A stretch of 64,000 bases of DNA from Cohnella algarum (GTDB lineage Bacteria; Bacillota; Bacilli; Paenibacillales; Paenibacillaceae): the NCBI RefSeq assembly GCF_016937515.1, contig NZ_JAFHKM010000002.1, positions 558,001-622,000 on the forward strand, in the 5' to 3' direction. Below are positions 29,506 to 38,335 of this stretch, one piece after another (the first letter of the stretch is position 1; each line of letters starts with the position of its first letter). The notes below the pieces were generated by a model that saw only the letters and a program-made list of their open reading frames with translations, was not told the DNA's origin and made no database searches. The position numbers and the translations under genes were made by a program.

Positions 29506-31638
29506 TCAAGCATTTGCGGGCGCTTGGCCGGCGCCGTTGTCGCCGTCCGGCTCGCCGGCCGCGCCGCGGCGGCGGCTCCGAACCGCAAACAGCGCGAGAA
29601 TAAGCGCGACGAAGGCGACGGCGTATGCTCCCAGCGTATAAAGCTGCGTCCGAACCTCCGCGATCCCCCCTCCCGCGATGAGCAGGCGCAGCGCATTGAT
29701 CGCGTAAGTCATCGGCATCCAGTCGCCGATTCGCTGCAGCCAGACGGGCAGAAGCTCCGCCGGATAGGTGCCGGCGCTGGCCGCAAGCTGAAGCGTCAGC
29801 AAAATGACCGCGACGAACCGTCCGACGTTGTCCGCCAGCGTGACGAAAAATTGCACGATGGTCATGAACGTAAGCGAAATGACCGCCGTGGCCAAGATGA
29901 ACATCGGCACGTTCGGCACTTCCAGGCCGATCCCGAACAACAGCAGCGCATCCGCCAGCAGCGTTTGCGCCAGCGCCACGGGCGCGAACAGCAGCAGCTT
30001 GGACAAATACCAGCGGAAGCCGCTGCGGACCGGGCCGGCCGCATCCCGCAGCGGAAGGATGATGGTCGACATCAGCACGCCGACGTACAGGCCGAGCGCC
30101 AGGAAATAAGGCGTCATGCCGGTGCCGTAGTTCGGGATATCGGCGAGCTTGTGCTCCTGAACGGAAACGGGGGTCGCGAACATGTCCGCCTGTTCGTCGG
30201 TGCCGGCTCCCGCCGCCGCTTGCGCGGACGCCTCGCCCAGCTTGTCGGCGAGCTCGATCGAGCCGTCCTGCAGCTTCAGCAAGCCGCCCGCCAGGTCGGT
30301 CGTGCCGTCCGCCAAGCGGCGCGCGCCTTCATCGACCGCGTTCGCTCCCTTGACCGCGCCGCTTAATCCGCCTTTCAGGCTTGCGGCGCCTTCGGCGACC
30401 TCCTGCGCGCCGTCGGCCAGCTTCGCTGCGCCGGAGGAAGCTTCACCCAGCTTGCCGCTCAGCGCCTCCGCCCCTTGCCGCAGCTTCGCTTGCCCGGCCT
30501 GGAGCTCCTTCGCTCCGGCCGCCAGCTCGCCCTGCCCGGCGGCGAGCTTCGCCGCGCCGTCCGCCACGCTCGCGGTGCCTTGCTCCAGCGCGTCCGCGCC
30601 GGCGGCGACGGACTTCGCCGCCGCAAGCAGCTGCGCGAACGCCTCGTCGCCCTCCATGCCGCCGTTCGCCGCGGCATATTGCTCCAGCCCGGCCGCCAGC
30701 TGCGCCGCCCCGGCCGCAAGCTCGGCGCCGCCCGACTTCGCGTCGGCCGCTCCGTTCGCGAGCGCTTGACCGCTCGCGGCCAGCTCGCCGGCTCCCGACG
30801 CCAGCCGGCTCGCCCCTTCTTCCGCGTCCGCGGCCCCGGCCGCCAGGGTCTTGCCGCCGCTAGCCAGCTGCGCCGCCCCGGCCGCAAGCGTCCTGCTTCC
30901 GTCGGCTACCGACTGCGCGCCCGTCTGCAGCTTGGCCGCGCCGCCGGCCAGCCGGCCGACTCCTTGCTTCAGCTCCGACGCGCCGTCGGCCAGCTTCGCC
31001 AGATTCGCTTGCAGCTTCTCCGCGCCCGATTCCGCCTCTTCGGCCCCGTCCGCAAGCTTGGACGCCCCTTCGCTCGCCTCGCTGAATCCGCTCGCGGCTT
31101 CGCCGACCGAATCGTACACGGCTTGCGCGTAGGCCTTCGTCACCGATTGTCCGACGTCGGCTTTCAGCTTCTCCGAAGCCTCGGCCCCGATCCGGGACGA
31201 CAAATAGTTCCACCCGTCGTCCACGTAGTACTCGATTTGGGCCGGCTGGGGCGTCTCCTCCTCCAGCGTCGTCGCTTTTTGCGAAAAATCGTCCGGAATG
31301 ACGAACGCCATCGAATAGCGATGCTCCTTGAGCCCGTCCATCGCCTCCCGCTCGTCCGTGAAACTCCATTTGAAGCTGTCGTCCTCCTTCAGTTCGTCCG
31401 TCAAATCCAGGCCGATGTGAAGCTCCTTTCCGTCCATGAAGGCGCCGGCATCCTGGTTGACGACCGCCACCGGAAGCTCGTTGAGCTTGCCGTACGGATC
31501 CCAAAAAGCCCCGATCAGCATTCCGCTATATAACAGAGGGATGACGGCCAGGCCGGCGATCGACAGCATCGTCATTTTATTTCCGGCGAGCCGCTTGTAT
31601 TCGGCTTTGACCGCTCCTCCGCGGTTTTTCTTCTTCAT
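29506..31638 (-). CDS. YhgE/Pip-family membrane protein (ABC-2-like)
   Basis: Protein of 710 aa with one N-terminal transmembrane helix (MLSIAGLAVIPLLYSGMLIG), a large outer domain of about 480 residues, and five to six C-terminal helices (YFLALGLYVGVLM to YTLGAYAVAFVALILALF). This is the YhgE/Pip layout (phage infection protein family). From about residue 185 to 460 the outer part consists of Ala/Gly-rich heptads (LAxGAxxLAxG), predicted as a long rod. The basic start is MKKKNRGGAVKAEYKRL. It is downstream of the TetR gene, with the matching operator in between, so it is probably repressed by it. The transported substrate is not known; families like this can be efflux or secretion components. 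Confidence 0.85.
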   Translation of the reverse strand: MKKKNRGGAVKAEYKRLAGNKMTMLSIAGLAVIPLLYSGMLIGAFWDPYGKLNELPVAVVNQDAGAFMDGKELHIGLDLTDELKEDDSFKWSFTDEREAMDGLKEHRYSMAFVIPDDFSQKATTLEEETPQPAQIEYYVDDGWNYLSSRIGAEASEKLKADVGQSVTKAYAQAVYDSVGEAASGFSEASEGASKLADGAEEAESGAEKLQANLAKLADGASELKQGVGRLAGGAAKLQTGAQSVADGSRTLAAGAAQLASGGKTLAAGAADAEEGASRLASGAGELAASGQALANGAADAKSGGAELAAGAAQLAAGLEQYAAANGGMEGDEAFAQLLAAAKSVAAGADALEQGTASVADGAAKLAAGQGELAAGAKELQAGQAKLRQGAEALSGKLGEASSGAAKLADGAQEVAEGAASLKGGLSGAVKGANAVDEGARRLADGTTDLAGGLLKLQDGSIELADKLGEASAQAAAGAGTDEQADMFATPVSVQEHKLADIPNYGTGMTPYFLALGLYVGVLMSTIILPLRDAAGPVRSGFRWYLSKLLLFAPVALAQTLLADALLLFGIGLEVPNVPMFILATAVISLTFMTIVQFFVTLADNVGRFVAVILLTLQLAASAGTYPAELLPVWLQRIGDWMPMTYAINALRLLIAGGGIAEVRTQLYTLGAYAVAFVALILALFAVRSRRRGAAGEPDGDNGAGQAPANA

Positions 31639-31701
31639 TTTTCTCCCGCTCCTTCTCTTTCCGCGTTTATAAGCACAATATTATTTGCGAAAAATACGAA
31701 T

Positions 31702-31724
31702 TGACCAATTTGACCATTCGGTCA
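31702..31724. promoter_or_regulatory. TetR operator before the YhgE/Pip gene
   Basis: TGACC-N13-GGTCA (31702-31706 and 31720-31724), with an extra TGACC half-site at 31711. The same 23-bp geometry occurs upstream of the TetR gene at 32366-32388. Confidence 0.65.
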
Positions 31725-31747
31725 GTCAAAACCAAAAAAAGAAAGCG

Positions 31748-32341
31748 TCAGCGGTTAGCCAACCCTTCGATGCAGTACAATCGGAAGCTGTCGACGACTT
31801 CCTCTTTCGTAAGCGGATCGTGCAGATGAGCGCCTTCCGCCGTCAACGCCAAATACATCTTCAACATCATGTACGCCGTAAGCCGCGGGTCGCACGGACG
31901 GATTTCCCCTTTGGCCGCCGCCGCCTCCACATGCTTCGCGATATAGCCGATAATCGCCCGCTCGATTTTCTCCAGCCCTTGTTTGGCCATCGGAGTTCCG
32001 ATATCGAGCACTTCCTGGGACAGCTTGGCCGCAAGCGCGTGCCGGTCGCGAAAATCGAGCACGCGATGAAGAACCTTGAGCAGGTTGTCCGCAAACGAAA
32101 GAGACGAATCCAGCGTCTCGTCGGCTGCGGCCTTCAGATCGCGGATCAGCTCCTCCATGATTACTTCGAATAGTTCTTCTTTGTTCGCGTAGAACGTGTA
32201 TATGGTTCCTTTGCCGACGTTCGCAAGCTTGGCAACCTGGTCCATCGTCGTCGCCTTGTACCCGAACGAGGCAAACGAGCGGGCGGCCGCTTCGGTAACC
32301 TGCTTGCGCCGATCCGGCGTTTTGCGCTCCTGAGCCACCGC
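31748..32341 (-). CDS. TetR-family regulator
   Basis: Protein of 197 aa from GTG 32341 (VAQERKTPDRRKQVTEAA). The N-terminal HTH is FGYKATTMDQVAKLANVGKGTIYTFYANKEELF; the C-terminal helical domain should bind a small ligand. The longer frame to 32389 runs over the operator, so GTG 32341 with AGAGGCG upstream is preferred. The same TGACC-N13-GGTCA site lies in front of this gene and in front of the downstream YhgE/Pip gene, pointing to autorepression and joint control of the membrane protein. The ligand is unknown. Confidence 0.85.
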   Translation of the reverse strand, partial: AVAQERKTPDRRKQVTEAAARSFASFGYKATTMDQVAKLANVGKGTIYTFYANKEELFEVIMEELIRDLKAAADETLDSSLSFADNLLKVLHRVLDFRDRHALAAKLSQEVLDIGTPMAKQGLEKIERAIIGYIAKHVEAAAAKGEIRPCDPRLTAYMMLKMYLALTAEGAHLHDPLTKEEVVDSFRLYCIEGLANR

Positions 32342-32365
32342 GCATCGCCTCTTTTCGCTAAAAAA

Positions 32366-32388
32366 TGACCAAAATAACAAAACGGTCA
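32366..32388. promoter_or_regulatory. TetR operator upstream of the TetR gene
   Basis: AATGACC and GGTCATT form 7-nt arms around a 13-nt centre (outer limits 32364-32390), 25 nt before GTG 32341. The geometry equals that of the site at 31702-31724. Confidence 0.65.
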
Positions 32389-32436
32389 TTTCGTTCTGAA
32401 GACAACTTTATCACAGCCCGCCTCAATCTTCAAGCA

Positions 32437-32823
32437 TTAGCTTTCGTATTCTTTTCGCAATCCTTCCAACAGTTCGAGCGAACGTTCGGACCACCGTTTA
32501 AGGCGGGCCATCCGCTCCATCTCGGCCGCCAGCGCCGTCCGGCGCGTTTCTTCATAGGAAGGAATCGCTCCGTCGTACGGCTGGACGGCCGTGGACGGAA
32601 CCCATACTTTTTCGCGGTAAGCGGAAGCCCGGCGCTCATGAAAGATCGGGGCGTCCGGATCGTAAGGCCGGTGCAGGTCCCCTTGCGTCGGATGCTGAAG
32701 CACGGCCAATATTTGCACGAGCGTCCTTTTGCCGTCGATCTCCGCGATCTCTCCGATGTATTCTCCCGTTTTATGGCCCGCTTTGACGATTCGGCCGATT
32801 TCCATGTTCTTTTCCATGTTCAT
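32437..32823 (-). CDS. kapB: Kinase-associated protein B (KapB) family
   Basis: Protein of 128 aa starting MNMEKNMEIGRIVKAGHKTGEYIGEI, the conserved opening of KapB, a small beta-barrel protein linked to sporulation phosphorelay kinase KinB in Bacillus. The second half is helical and charged (SYEETRRTALAAEMERMARL). ATG 32823 has TGGAGG eight nt upstream; upstream in-frame codons lack a ribosome site. No kinB homologue is beside it. It is read divergently from the UgtP-like gene. Confidence 0.75.
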   Translation of the reverse strand: MNMEKNMEIGRIVKAGHKTGEYIGEIAEIDGKRTLVQILAVLQHPTQGDLHRPYDPDAPIFHERRASAYREKVWVPSTAVQPYDGAIPSYEETRRTALAAEMERMARLKRWSERSLELLEGLRKEYES

Positions 32824-32951
32824 GTTCGGAACCTCCATGTTTTCGTTTACCTTTTGATTGGATTGTACCGCATCGGCCCGGACAACGCACGAGAGCAAAT
32901 GGTACCATTTGGATGATTTGAGGAGGAATGCTAATTCGTTCCGAAGAATAC

Positions 32952-32980
32952 TTGTCCCGAGTCCCGGAAGCGCGTAATAT
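32952..32980 (+). promoter_or_regulatory. Predicted promoter of the glycolipid synthase gene
   Basis: TTGTCC (32952-32957) and TAATAT (32975-32980) with a 17-nt spacer, about 31 nt before the start at 33012. Confidence 0.6.
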
Positions 32981-33011
32981 GGAATGTAGGTAAAGTGGAG
33001 GAATGTTTACA

Positions 33012-34127
33012 ATGCGTAAAAAACGAGTTCTGCTGCTTTCCGAAGGATTCGGCACCGGTCATACGCAAGCGGCCCACGCCATTTCGGTCGGGCTTCGGCA
33101 GTTGTCTCCCCGGATTCAGACGAAAGTGATCGAGCTGGGGACTTTTCTCAATCCGGTTATCGGGCCGCTGATCCTGTCGGCATACCGCAAAACCGTGAGC
33201 ACCAGTCCAAAGCTGGTCGGCAAGCTTTACCGGAACCAGTACGACAAATCGTTGACCCGGATGAAACGGTTCGCCCTTCACCGGATTTTTTACAATCATG
33301 TTTCGGATGTCGTGGGACAGCTCAAACCGGATATTATTGTTTGCACGCATCCGTTTCCCAATGCGGTCGTCAGTCGGCTCAAGCGGCTCGGGCTCGATGT
33401 GCCTTTGTATACCGTCATTACCGATTACGACGCGCACGCCACCTGGGTTAACCCGGAAGTCGACATGTACCTGGTCAGCACCTCTTCCGTTCGCAACAAG
33501 CTGATCGCGCGCGGCATTTCGCCCAATAAAATCGAAGTGACCGGCATCCCGGTTCATCCGAATTTTTGGCATCCGCACGACCGCGCCGAAATTTTAACCC
33601 AGTTCGGATTGGCGGACATGCCGACCGTGCTCATTATGGGCGGGGGCTGGGGGCTCCTGTATTCCGAGCAAATGGTCGAGTATATGACGACCTATGCGGA
33701 CAAGGTGCAGCTCATTCTGTGCGTCGGCAATAACGAAAAAGCCCGGGAAAAGCTGCAGGAAGACCCCAAATTCCAACATCCGAATATCAAAATCATCGGC
33801 TTCACCAAAGAAATCAGCAAGCTGATGGACGTCTCCGACCTGCTGGTGACGAAGCCCGGCGGCATGACGTGCACCGAAGGAATGGCCAAAGGCATTCCGA
33901 TGCTGTTCTACGAGCCGATCCCGGGTCAGGAGGAAGAAAACCTGGAGTACTTCGTCAAGCATGGCTTCGGCGAGTCGCTCACGTCCGTCGAGACGATCGA
34001 CCGCTGGCTGCGGCTGATTCAGGAGCCGTATGCGGCCGATCAGCACCGTGGAACGCTGCTGGAGCTGCGGAACGCGGAATACAATCCGGCCAAATGCTCG
34101 CAGGCGATTTTGGAGCTGCTGGAATAG
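33012..34127 (+). CDS. Diglucosyldiacylglycerol synthase-like glycosyltransferase (UgtP/MGDG type)
   Basis: GT28-family enzyme of 371 aa that adds hexose to diacylglycerol at the inner membrane face, giving glycolipids and lipoteichoic acid anchors. The N-terminal MGDG-synthase part has LLLSEGFGTGHTQAAHA and VCTHPFPNAVVSRL; the C-terminal donor site has MGGGWGLLYSEQMVEY and TKPGGMTCTEGMAKGIPMLF. ATG 33012 is preferred (GGAGG ten nt away); ATG 33003 is too close to it. It stands alone, with a good promoter upstream. Confidence 0.82.
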   Translation: MRKKRVLLLSEGFGTGHTQAAHAISVGLRQLSPRIQTKVIELGTFLNPVIGPLILSAYRKTVSTSPKLVGKLYRNQYDKSLTRMKRFALHRIFYNHVSDVVGQLKPDIIVCTHPFPNAVVSRLKRLGLDVPLYTVITDYDAHATWVNPEVDMYLVSTSSVRNKLIARGISPNKIEVTGIPVHPNFWHPHDRAEILTQFGLADMPTVLIMGGGWGLLYSEQMVEYMTTYADKVQLILCVGNNEKAREKLQEDPKFQHPNIKIIGFTKEISKLMDVSDLLVTKPGGMTCTEGMAKGIPMLFYEPIPGQEEENLEYFVKHGFGESLTSVETIDRWLRLIQEPYAADQHRGTLLELRNAEYNPAKCSQAILELLE

Positions 34128-34394
34128 GCTTCTTGGCGGTCCGCAAGCGATTCGCAAACGAAAACGCAACCTTACCCGGGATGAAATGCACGCGCTGCAT
34201 CTCATCCCTCTTTTTCGTTCGCGCGGCCCCGTCCCGCCCGATCCTCGGCATGCTTCTTGTCCCGACTCCTCGATTCGGCATCGTTCCGACTCCTTGTCCT
34301 CTCTCCTCGTTGCCAGTTCCTCGTCCCGACTCGTTCTGGCTTCTCATCCGGGCGAACGGATGCTTGGAATAATTTGGTGAATGGCCCTTGGATA

Positions 34395-34562
34395 TACTCT
34401 CCAGATTTCCTCTTACTGCGATATCCCTTTCGCTCAGTGATTATTGGATAGCGGAAGAACAGGCGGTTTTTTTTGCAAAAAATTAGGGTATGATCCACGG
34501 ACGTACTCTCGAAGTCCACCCTTATCGCGATATCCCTTTCGCTCAGTGATCGGATAGCGGGG
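34395..34562. repeat. Two dispersed repeat copies (GATATCCCTTTCGCTCAGTGA type)
   Basis: Two copies about 103 nt apart contain GATATCCCTTTCGCTCAGTGA (near 34421 and 34524), each preceded by a TACTCTC element and followed by GGATAGCGG. Their reverse complement (TCACTGAGCGAAAGGGATATC core) matches the core of the tandem array that follows and of the repeats at 51898-52284. The stretch 34128-34394 before them holds no gene that I can support. Confidence 0.7.
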
Positions 34563-34614
34563 ACGCCTCCCAGCCGTGCGTTATTGGACCAGTTAAACTA
34601 TAAAAAACTCACCT

Positions 34615-34955
34615 CTCCTGAGCAAACGGGATACCGGCACCAGGACGCGAAACAGCTACTACCCCTCCTGAGCAAACGGGATACCGGCACCAGGACGCGA
34701 AACAGCTACTACCCCTCCTGAGCAAACGGGATACCGGCATCAGAACGCGAAACAGCTACTCACCCCCTCCTGAGCAAACGGGATACCGGCACCAGGACGC
34801 GAAACAGCTACTCACCCCTCCTGAGCGAACGGGATATCGGCACCAGGACGCAAACAGCAACTCCCCCTCCTGAGCGAACGGGATATCGGCACCAGGACGC
34901 GAAACAGCTACTCACACCCTCCTGAGCGAACGGGATACCGGCACCGGGACGCAAA
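34615..34955. repeat. Tandem array, seven copies of a 49-52-bp unit
   Basis: Units start CTCCTGAGC at 34615, 34665, 34715, 34767, 34818, 34867 and 34919. Each has GAGCAAACGGGATACCGGCA (or GAGCGAACGGGATATCGGCA), then CCAGGACGCGAAACAGCTAC. Copies differ by a few bases and by 1-3 nt in length. It lies between the 3' ends of two convergent genes. There are no unique spacers, so it is not a CRISPR array. Confidence 0.85.
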
Positions 34956-34996
34956 AAATAAAAACAGCCCGCCGGCAACAATGGCCTAGCGGGCTT
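34953..34996 (-). terminator. Terminator after the heparinase-like gene
   Basis: On the minus strand AAGCCCGC pairs with GCGGGCT and is followed by GTTTTTATTTTTTG. It is about 145 nt after the gene's stop; a second hairpin, CGGTAAC/GTTACCG, lies at 35120-35145 around the stop codon. Confidence 0.8.
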
Positions 34997-35140
34997 ATGG
35001 GGCGGGCCGGAGGACGAGGCTTATGCATGCACGGTAATTGCCCATGCCTTACGGGAAATTCGGCGAAAAAGAAACCGTGTCCGTGAACGAAAAATTTCAA
35101 AGAGAAACCGGTACCGATGACCGGTAACGATATCGATATG

Positions 35141-37408
35141 TTACCGAACCGGCTTTACAATCACGTCCTCGCGCCAGGTTTCCCCGGCAAACTCGAACGC
35201 TCCGATGACATCCGGCTCGGGCAGCAGCGAAGCTTTGACCGGATTGCCCGTGTGGTCCAGGTACGAATCCGCCGGCACATGGGCATGATACAGGCAGATC
35301 GCGTCGGCCCAACCGTCGCTTTCGACGAGCAGCCCCGTCGCCTCCCAAGGCGCGAGCTCCCGCCCGTCTGCCCGGACCGGAAGACGCCGGACGCTTACCG
35401 CCGGTGCCTCCGTACCGAAAGGGACGATAACGGTCGCAAGCTCCGCTTTGCCGACGGCCGACATCGCGCGCTTAACCACCGGATTGGCGGAATATCCGCT
35501 TTTCTCGAAATAGAGCCCCGATTCCAGGATCAGCTCGTCGGACAGCACGATGAACGGGCTTGATCCCGTGGCGGCGAAACGCTTCGGTCCCGGATCCGCA
35601 TCCGGCTGCGGGTATACGAGCAGCGCGTTGGCGTCCGGACCGTTCGTGCGAATCCGGCGCCCGGTCGGGTCGTACACGGCCTCTCCCGGAGGCAGATGGA
35701 AGTATTGCTCGTACACGTGCCGTTCCTTCGCCTCGAACAGGTCGACGACGAGCCAGTAACGGTTTTTGACGAACAGCGTCTTCCGGGAGTGAATGACCGG
35801 ATCTTCGTAGCGCGTATACCCGTAGTGGCTGGCGAAAACGTAATCGAACCGGCTTTCGCTGCGGAAATCCCATATTTTGCAGGCGGCCGTCGGCGGCGCT
35901 CCCCAATGGAGGCCCCTGACGTGCTGGTCCTGGCCGTCGACGACGACCGTATTGTGCGCGCGGGTCGAGACAACGTACTTCCGCTCTTTGTTCCATTCGT
36001 ACAGCCCCATGCCCGAATCCGCCACGAGCTCCTTCCCGCCCGCGTAAAGAACGAGGCCGAGCGCGTCCGAATGGGCGTGGCCGTTGATGCCGACGCCGGC
36101 CCTCATCGCCATGTACATCGCGCCGCGTTCCCAGCTCTGCCGGGAGACGACATACCCGCCGACGGGAAAGCACGCGGCCGTCTCGCTCGGCGGCGCCGAA
36201 GGGAGGCGGCCGTAACGTTCGATCGCTTCCGGCCCGAGCCGCCACAGCAGCGCGAACGGCAGCCGCGCGTGCCCCGCGAATTTGAAATCCGGCCGCCCGA
36301 ACAAATACGCGCCGAGGCTCATCGCGTCCCGCAGCTCCCGCACGTCGCTCGCGCCCGTATCCCCGATTCGCGGCAGCTCCCCTTCCGGCGTCAGCAGATG
36401 GTTCAGCACGACGAACATGTTCTCCAGCGTCTCCATGTATTCGGAAGCCTCGAGCTTCGCCGCCCGGAGCAGCGGCACCAGCTCGTACAAATCGCGCATG
36501 ACGACCAGATGGTAATTCGGGCTCGCTTCGAACTGGACGCCGTCCGGATACACGTTTTGCCGGATGTACTTCGGCATCTCCCGCAGCCCGTAGGCGAGCC
36601 ATTCGCCGGCCTCGCGCAGTTCCGGCAGCAGCAGCGCGACCTGAATCAGGCCCCGAAGCTGCATGCAGGCGTGGTTCCCGTGATCGGCGTGGTACTTCCG
36701 TACGTACCTGGCGTGCTGCGCGAACGACTTGACGAGTTTCATTTTCACTTCCGGCGCAAACGACGGGGAACCGAAGAAGATCGCGAACGGCTCCGCCAGA
36801 TGGAACATCCGAACCCCTGCCGAAAGCGGCTCCCACGTATTGTGCTGAACCCGAAACGCGTCGCCCGCCGGGGCCGGGCAATCGTCGAGGAAATGACCGA
36901 TCATTTCGTTAAAGCATGCCGCGTAAATTTCGTCGCCCGTCAGGGCGTAAGCGCGGGACAAAAACTTCGTATACGCAAATCTCGTCAAATGCAGCTGGTA
37001 CTGCGAGCTGTCGTAAAGCCAGCCGTTCCAGTCGAACGCGCCGCGGGGGAAAACCGCCCTTTTTCCCTTGAACAGCGGAATGTCGCCCGAAACGATCCGG
37101 TCCGCTTCCGCAATGACCGCCAGCGCCTCTTCCCCGCCGCCGTAAGCTTCGCGAGCCGCCTTCATCAGCTTCGGCACGTCCCGAAAGGCGAAATAATACC
37201 GCCCTCCCTCGTCGGACCCGATCAGCCGCAAGTAGGCGTCCCGCGCTCCCGCCGCGTCCCCTTCGGCCGCAAGCCGCCGAACCTCGGCAAGCTCCGGCCG
37301 GTCAAGATCGAGCTCCCGCGCGAAAAAATCCCCGTCGGCCGGCAGCGGCACCGTAAAGCGCGGATCCTTCCGCAGTTCCTTGTAACCCAGCGTCTTCGTT
37401 TGCGTCAT
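35141..37408 (-). CDS. Heparinase II/III-family polysaccharide lyase
   Basis: Protein of 755 aa with the two-part Hep II/III layout. An N-terminal alpha/alpha toroid holds YHADHGNHACMQLRGLIQ and PDGVQFEASPNYHLVVMRDL; a C-terminal beta-sandwich holds NGHAHSDALGLVLYAGG, VADSGMGLYEWN and RAHNTVVVDGQDQH. No signal peptide is seen, so it should act in the cytoplasm on oligosaccharides brought in by the ABC transporter encoded next to it. It lies 45 nt downstream of the second permease gene, probably in the same operon. The substrate (a uronic acid-containing glycan such as alginate, glucuronan or heparinoid) is not fixed by the sequence. Confidence 0.85.
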   Translation of the reverse strand: MTQTKTLGYKELRKDPRFTVPLPADGDFFARELDLDRPELAEVRRLAAEGDAAGARDAYLRLIGSDEGGRYYFAFRDVPKLMKAAREAYGGGEEALAVIAEADRIVSGDIPLFKGKRAVFPRGAFDWNGWLYDSSQYQLHLTRFAYTKFLSRAYALTGDEIYAACFNEMIGHFLDDCPAPAGDAFRVQHNTWEPLSAGVRMFHLAEPFAIFFGSPSFAPEVKMKLVKSFAQHARYVRKYHADHGNHACMQLRGLIQVALLLPELREAGEWLAYGLREMPKYIRQNVYPDGVQFEASPNYHLVVMRDLYELVPLLRAAKLEASEYMETLENMFVVLNHLLTPEGELPRIGDTGASDVRELRDAMSLGAYLFGRPDFKFAGHARLPFALLWRLGPEAIERYGRLPSAPPSETAACFPVGGYVVSRQSWERGAMYMAMRAGVGINGHAHSDALGLVLYAGGKELVADSGMGLYEWNKERKYVVSTRAHNTVVVDGQDQHVRGLHWGAPPTAACKIWDFRSESRFDYVFASHYGYTRYEDPVIHSRKTLFVKNRYWLVVDLFEAKERHVYEQYFHLPPGEAVYDPTGRRIRTNGPDANALLVYPQPDADPGPKRFAATGSSPFIVLSDELILESGLYFEKSGYSANPVVKRAMSAVGKAELATVIVPFGTEAPAVSVRRLPVRADGRELAPWEATGLLVESDGWADAICLYHAHVPADSYLDHTGNPVKASLLPEPDVIGAFEFAGETWREDVIVKPVR

Positions 37409-37453
37409 CCCAGACTTGCTCCTTTATGCATGCTCACGGGCGCAAAGCCCGCT

Positions 37454-38323
37454 CTATTCCTTGATCGAGCCCAGCATGGCTCCTTTGGCGAAATACTTTT
37501 GCAAAAACGGGTAGACGATAACGATCGGCAGCATGGCCAGCAGGATCGCGGCGTTTTGCACGTTGGGGCCGAGATTGGCCGCAAGCTGCGCGTCGACCGC
37601 GGCTTCCGCCGAAATGTTCGAGGACCCGATCGCCACCATCTGCCGCAGCAAAGGCTGAATCGGCCACTGCGTCGTATCGTTCAGATAGATGATCGCCGAG
37701 AAAAACTCGTTCCAGTATTGCACCATGAAAAACAGGGTGAACGTCGCGATAATCGGCTTGGATAGCGGAATGACGATCGAAAACAAAATGCGGAATTCCC
37801 CCGCTCCGTCGATTCGCGCCGCCTCGTCGAGACTTTCCGGCAAGCTCTGAAAAAACGTCCGGATGACCATGATGTTGAAGGCGCTCGTCGCGGCCGGCAG
37901 CACGATCGCCCAAAGCGAATCGATCAGTCCCAGGCTTTTGACGACGAGATAGTTCGGGATGAGCCCTCCGTGAAAAATCATCGTGAAAAAGATGAACAGC
38001 AGCAGAAACCGCCGGCCCGGCACGAATTTTTTCGACAACGCGTAAGCGAGCGTAATCGACACGACGAGATTGACGCACGTTCCCAGCACCGTGATGACGA
38101 CCGAGTTTTGCAGCGACTTCAGAAAGGTCGGCGCCTGCAGCAAATAGTCGTAAGCGGCGAGCGTCCACGTTTTCGGCCACAAGTAGAAATTGCCGGCAAG
38201 CGATTCGGACGGAGGGCTGAACGAGACGGCGATAATGTACAGGAACGGCAGGATCACCGTTAAGCAAAACAGAACAACGAGCAGCGCGTTCAAGCTGTCG
38301 AACCATGGAATTTTGATTTTCAT
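37454..38323 (-). CDS. ABC sugar permease, YtcP/MalG-like
   Basis: Membrane protein of 289 aa with six helices. The ATPase-coupling EAA loop is EAARIDGAGEFRILFSIVIPLSKP in two parts (EAARIDGAG and the following helix). The N-terminus MKIKIPWFDSLNALLVV and the C-terminal KYFAKGAMLGSIKE are typical of the carbohydrate uptake transporter-1 subgroup used with LplB. It has GGAGGGG before ATG 38323 and follows the other permease by 12 nt. No ATPase gene is in the locus; these importers usually share an MsmX-type ATPase encoded elsewhere. Confidence 0.9.
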   Translation of the reverse strand: MKIKIPWFDSLNALLVVLFCLTVILPFLYIIAVSFSPPSESLAGNFYLWPKTWTLAAYDYLLQAPTFLKSLQNSVVITVLGTCVNLVVSITLAYALSKKFVPGRRFLLLFIFFTMIFHGGLIPNYLVVKSLGLIDSLWAIVLPAATSAFNIMVIRTFFQSLPESLDEAARIDGAGEFRILFSIVIPLSKPIIATFTLFFMVQYWNEFFSAIIYLNDTTQWPIQPLLRQMVAIGSSNISAEAAVDAQLAANLGPNVQNAAILLAMLPIVIVYPFLQKYFAKGAMLGSIKE

Positions 38324-38335
38324 CCGGCGCCCCTC

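Noticed and set aside
34615..34955. CRISPR array
   Set aside because: Units of 49-52 bp follow each other without variable spacers, and no cas genes are present.
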